Shown piece by piece: positions 61,704 to 64,000 of a stretch of DNA of 64,000 bases. Below the pieces are notes generated by a model. The model did no database searches. It worked only from the letters and a program-made list of their open reading frames with translations, and was not told the origin of the DNA. The stretch spans positions 62,001 to 126,000 of the forward strand of contig NZ_SRSO01000008.1 of NCBI RefSeq assembly GCF_004791695.1, read 5' to 3'. Made by a program: the position numbers and the translations under genes. This DNA comes from Flavivirga rizhaonensis (GTDB taxonomy: Bacteria; Bacteroidota; Bacteroidia; Flavobacteriales; Flavobacteriaceae). Within the stretch, counting starts at the first letter, position 1. Every line of letters begins with the position of its first letter.

Positions 61704-62078
61704 TTATAATACAATTCGTTTGTATTTTAAGCTATCTTCTCCAAAGTTAATTAATAAACCAAGTTTCAATTTTGACACTGCAAGATAGTTTAACGTCTGT
61801 TTTATGTTAGAAGTAGTTAAACAGTTAATTGCTTTTAGTTCCAATACTATTTTATCATTTATAATAAAATCAGCTTTATATTTATGTGGTAGTAAATTTC
61901 CTTTGTAAGTAATACCAAATTTCCTTTCTCTGGAATACGGTATTCCATTATCCATTAATTCTATTTCTAAAGCATCTGCATAAACAACTTCATTAAAGCC
62001 TTTTCCTAATTGATTATGTACTTCCATACAAATACCAATAATTTTATAGGCTTCTTCTTTATAAATTAAATCAGACAT
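61704..62078 (-). CDS. GxxExxY protein
   Basis: The 124-residue protein has the naming motif as GKGFNEVVYADAL and the downstream core YKGNLLPHKYKADFIINDKI, VLELKAINCL and NYLAVSKLKLGLLINFG. The D-x(n)-ELK pattern points to the PD-(D/E)XK nuclease-like superfamily. The cellular role is unknown. Such genes occur in many copies and positions in Bacteroidota. Here the gene lies between inverted repeats in a 471-base cassette, which suggests mobility. Confidence 0.9.
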   Translation of the reverse strand: MSDLIYKEEAYKIIGICMEVHNQLGKGFNEVVYADALEIELMDNGIPYSRERKFGITYKGNLLPHKYKADFIINDKIVLELKAINCLTTSNIKQTLNYLAVSKLKLGLLINFGEDSLKYKRIVL

Positions 62079-62117
62079 ATAGTATTAAGCAAATAGAAAA
62101 AAGATATTGAGTAAGTA

Positions 62118-62144
62118 TTAGTGCAAATTAGTGAAATTCGTGTC
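62118..62144. repeat. Right inverted repeat of the GxxExxY cassette
   Basis: TTAGTGCAAATTAGTGAAAT then TCGTGTC is the inverted partner of 61674-61702. It lies 40 bases upstream of the GxxExxY start codon and just after the map stop codon. Confidence 0.75.
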
Positions 62145-62152
62145 TAAAAAAA

Positions 62153-62971
62153 TTAAAGGACTAAAGCCTTTTGTCTAAATTCATCTTCTTCAGTGCTCAC
62201 AATTCCTAAAGCTTCATGTACATAAGCAAACGTTGACAATATTTCAGGTTTTCCATCTACAAGTGCCACGTCATGTTCAAAATGAACACTAGGCTTACCA
62301 TCTTGAGTAACAATAGTCCAACCGTCTTTTAATTGCCTTACTTTATGAGTGCCTCCATTTATCATTGGCTCAATGGCGACTACCATACCTTCAACAAATT
62401 TCTTACCACGACCACGCTTACCGTAATTTGGCATTTCTGGATCTTCATGCATCTTTTTACCCAAGCCATGACCAACTAATTCCCGAACAACACCATAACC
62501 ATGAGATTCACAGTGTTGTTGAATAGCATAACCAACATCACCCACGCGATTATTGATTTTAAATTCCCTAATACCAATATAAAGTGATTCTTTAGTGACC
62601 TGTATAAGCTTTTTTGTTTCAGGGTCTACCTCTCCAATTTCGAAAGTATAGGCATGATCTCCGTAAAACTCGTTCATTAATGCACCGCAGTCAATAGAAA
62701 CAATATCACCATCTTTTAAAGGTGTTTGTGTTGGTAAACCATGTACTACAGCCTCGTTTACGCTACAAAGTAAAGTTGATGGACAGTCGTACAACCCTAA
62801 AAACCCTGGTAAAGCCCCTTGATCTCTTATAAATTCTTCAGCAAGTTTATCTAGTTGCATGGTGGAAACCCCTTCCTTAACTTCTTTGGCAAGCATACCA
62901 AGCGTTTTTGAAACTATTAATGCACTTTGACGCATTAACTCTATTTCTTCTTTTGTTTTTACTACAATCAT
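62153..62971 (-). CDS. map: Type I methionine aminopeptidase
   Basis: Map removes the initiator Met from new proteins. The 272-residue enzyme has the pita-bread fold and metal ligands visible in SIDCGALMNEFYGDHAYTF (two Asp), ELVGHGLGKKMHEDPEMPNY (His), VVAIEPMINGG (Glu) and HFEHDVALVDGKPE (Glu). The start MIVVKTKEEIELMRQSALIV is typical. A TATCTTTG box at 62989-62996 on the minus strand is a likely -7 element. Confidence 0.96.
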   Translation of the reverse strand: MIVVKTKEEIELMRQSALIVSKTLGMLAKEVKEGVSTMQLDKLAEEFIRDQGALPGFLGLYDCPSTLLCSVNEAVVHGLPTQTPLKDGDIVSIDCGALMNEFYGDHAYTFEIGEVDPETKKLIQVTKESLYIGIREFKINNRVGDVGYAIQQHCESHGYGVVRELVGHGLGKKMHEDPEMPNYGKRGRGKKFVEGMVVAIEPMINGGTHKVRQLKDGWTIVTQDGKPSVHFEHDVALVDGKPEILSTFAYVHEALGIVSTEEDEFRQKALVL

Positions 62972-63093
62972 GTCTAAAAAAATAATGGCAAAGATACTTA
63001 AAATTAAGTATTAATATTTTTAATGATAACATGACTTTTGACATTTTTTAAAAGGATAGAAATGAATAAATTTATGTACTAAATTAAATTAAG

Positions 63094-64000
63094 ATGTATA
63101 AGATTGTTAGCGCTGAAGATGCCGTAAAAGTAATTAAAAGTAACGATAGGGTTTATGTACAAGCAGCAGCAGCAGCTCCACAATTGTTAATGAATGCCAT
63201 GACGGAGCGCCATGAGGAATTAAGAAATGTTGAGGTTTGTCATTTACATGTAGAAGGAGATACAGGTTATGCTAATCCGAAACTTAGTGATAGTTTTCAT
63301 GTGAATTCGTTTTTTATTGGAAATAATGTGCGGCATACATTAACTGCTGGTAACGGATCTTATACTCCTGTTTTTTTAAGTGAATTACCATTATTGTTTA
63401 AAAGAAATATTTTACCGTTAGATGTCGCGTTAATTCATGTATCTGTTCCAGATAAGCATGGGTATTGTTCGTTAGGTGTTTCGGTTGAAGCCAGTTTGGC
63501 TGCTATAGATAATTCAAAAATTGTCATTGCTCAAGTAAATGAACAGATGCCAAGAACCCATGGAGATGGCATTATTCATATTACTGAGATAGATTTATTC
63601 GTTGAATGTAACGAACCTATACCCACCCATACGTATGGAAATCCATCGGCTATTGAAAATAAAATAGGCGACTATGTAGCTAGTTTAATTGAAGATAAAA
63701 GCACATTGCAAATGGGAATAGGAACGATTCCTAACGCTGTATTATCACGTTTAACAAATCATAAAGACTTAGGATTACATACAGAAATGTTTTCTGATGG
63801 GGTCATTGATTTAATTTTGAAAGATGTAATTAATGGAAACTTTAAAGGCGTTAATCCTGGACGTGCATTAGCAACATTTTTAATTGGTTCTAAAAAATTG
63901 TATAACTATGTAGATGACAACCCTTTTGTTGAAATGCGTGCTTCAGACTATGTGAATGATGTGTCTGTTATTAAACAAAACCCTAAGATGGTTGCCATTA
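63094..64000 (+). CDS. Acetyl-CoA hydrolase/CoA-transferase (partial, runs off the window)
   Basis: The frame is open from the ATG at 63094 to the window edge (302 codons). The translation (MYKIVSAEDAVKVIKSNDRV, then EVCHLHVEGDTGYANPKLSD, DVALIHVSVPDKHGYCSLGV, LQMGIGTIPNAVLSRL, LHTEMFSDGVIDLI) fits the acetyl-CoA hydrolase/4-hydroxybutyrate CoA-transferase family (Cat1/Ach1-like). The Glu in TEMFSDG is the likely CoA-thioester nucleophile. It would exchange CoA between acetyl- or succinyl-CoA and a carboxylate. About 120 residues are missing at the C-terminus. Confidence 0.9.
   Translation, partial: MYKIVSAEDAVKVIKSNDRVYVQAAAAAPQLLMNAMTERHEELRNVEVCHLHVEGDTGYANPKLSDSFHVNSFFIGNNVRHTLTAGNGSYTPVFLSELPLLFKRNILPLDVALIHVSVPDKHGYCSLGVSVEASLAAIDNSKIVIAQVNEQMPRTHGDGIIHITEIDLFVECNEPIPTHTYGNPSAIENKIGDYVASLIEDKSTLQMGIGTIPNAVLSRLTNHKDLGLHTEMFSDGVIDLILKDVINGNFKGVNPGRALATFLIGSKKLYNYVDDNPFVEMRASDYVNDVSVIKQNPKMVAI

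Overview
The window looks like chromosomal DNA from a marine-type member of the Flavobacteriaceae (Bacteroidota). The evidence is AT-rich DNA, promoters of the TTG-N17-23-TAnnTTTG class, a short RpoD typical of Bacteroidota, the lipoprotein TamL, type IX secretion (T9SS) parts and cargo (PorT, Plug, two proteins with C-terminal sorting domains), a Na+-pumping NADH:quinone reductase and UbiE/MenG. I see no rRNA, tRNA, CRISPR array, transposase or prophage. Most genes are housekeeping genes; the novelty lies in small genes, intergenic repeats and degraded loci.

Layout. 1-5 kb: rpoD, then a HTH regulator divergent from a secreted repeat protein with a perfect operator-like palindrome between them, then a membrane glycosyltransferase. 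5-11 kb: a GH2 lipoprotein, then rpsO-pnp in the conserved order. 11-16 kb: a three-gene SbtA-type bicarbonate transporter operon divergent from a LysR regulator, accD, fbaA. 16-22 kb: tamL, a SpoU-type RNA methyltransferase, a frameshifted gene, porT-ubiE. 22-27 kb: trkA-trkH, an orphan response regulator, two small membrane proteins, a long palindromic element, and a truncated propeller sensor. 27-37 kb: aminotransferase, desaturase, rsmG, a TPR protein and a 1637-residue T9SS cargo protein. 37-43 kb: an ECF42-like sigma factor with its DGPF/YCII partner, uxuA, an eroded gap, a DUF4377 lipoprotein, pruA. 43-48 kb: an NRDE protein overlapping a permuted papain-like protein, a CotH cargo protein, apaG, the T9SS Plug. 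48-55 kb: nqrABCDEF. 55-64 kb: DUF4846, a lipoprotein, a DASS carrier, a small gene with apbE, DUF423, a methyltransferase, a GxxExxY gene inside an inverted-repeat cassette, map, and the start of a CoA hydrolase/transferase.

How genes work together. ApbE attaches FMN to NqrB and NqrC. The SbtA carrier and its LysR neighbour form a likely bicarbonate-uptake unit. TrkA and TrkH form a K+ uptake system. PorT and Plug serve the T9SS that would export the 1637-residue LamG protein and the CotH protein.

Most interesting observations: a 159-bp near-perfect palindrome with a second copy at the window edge; a 471-bp cassette carrying GxxExxY between matching inverted repeats; an orphan stem-loop plus terminator that could be a small RNA; CAGT-rich repeats that begin exactly at the stop codons of three unrelated genes; a dispersed repeat translated into the C-terminus of NqrE; and two compensating homopolymer frameshifts in one gene.
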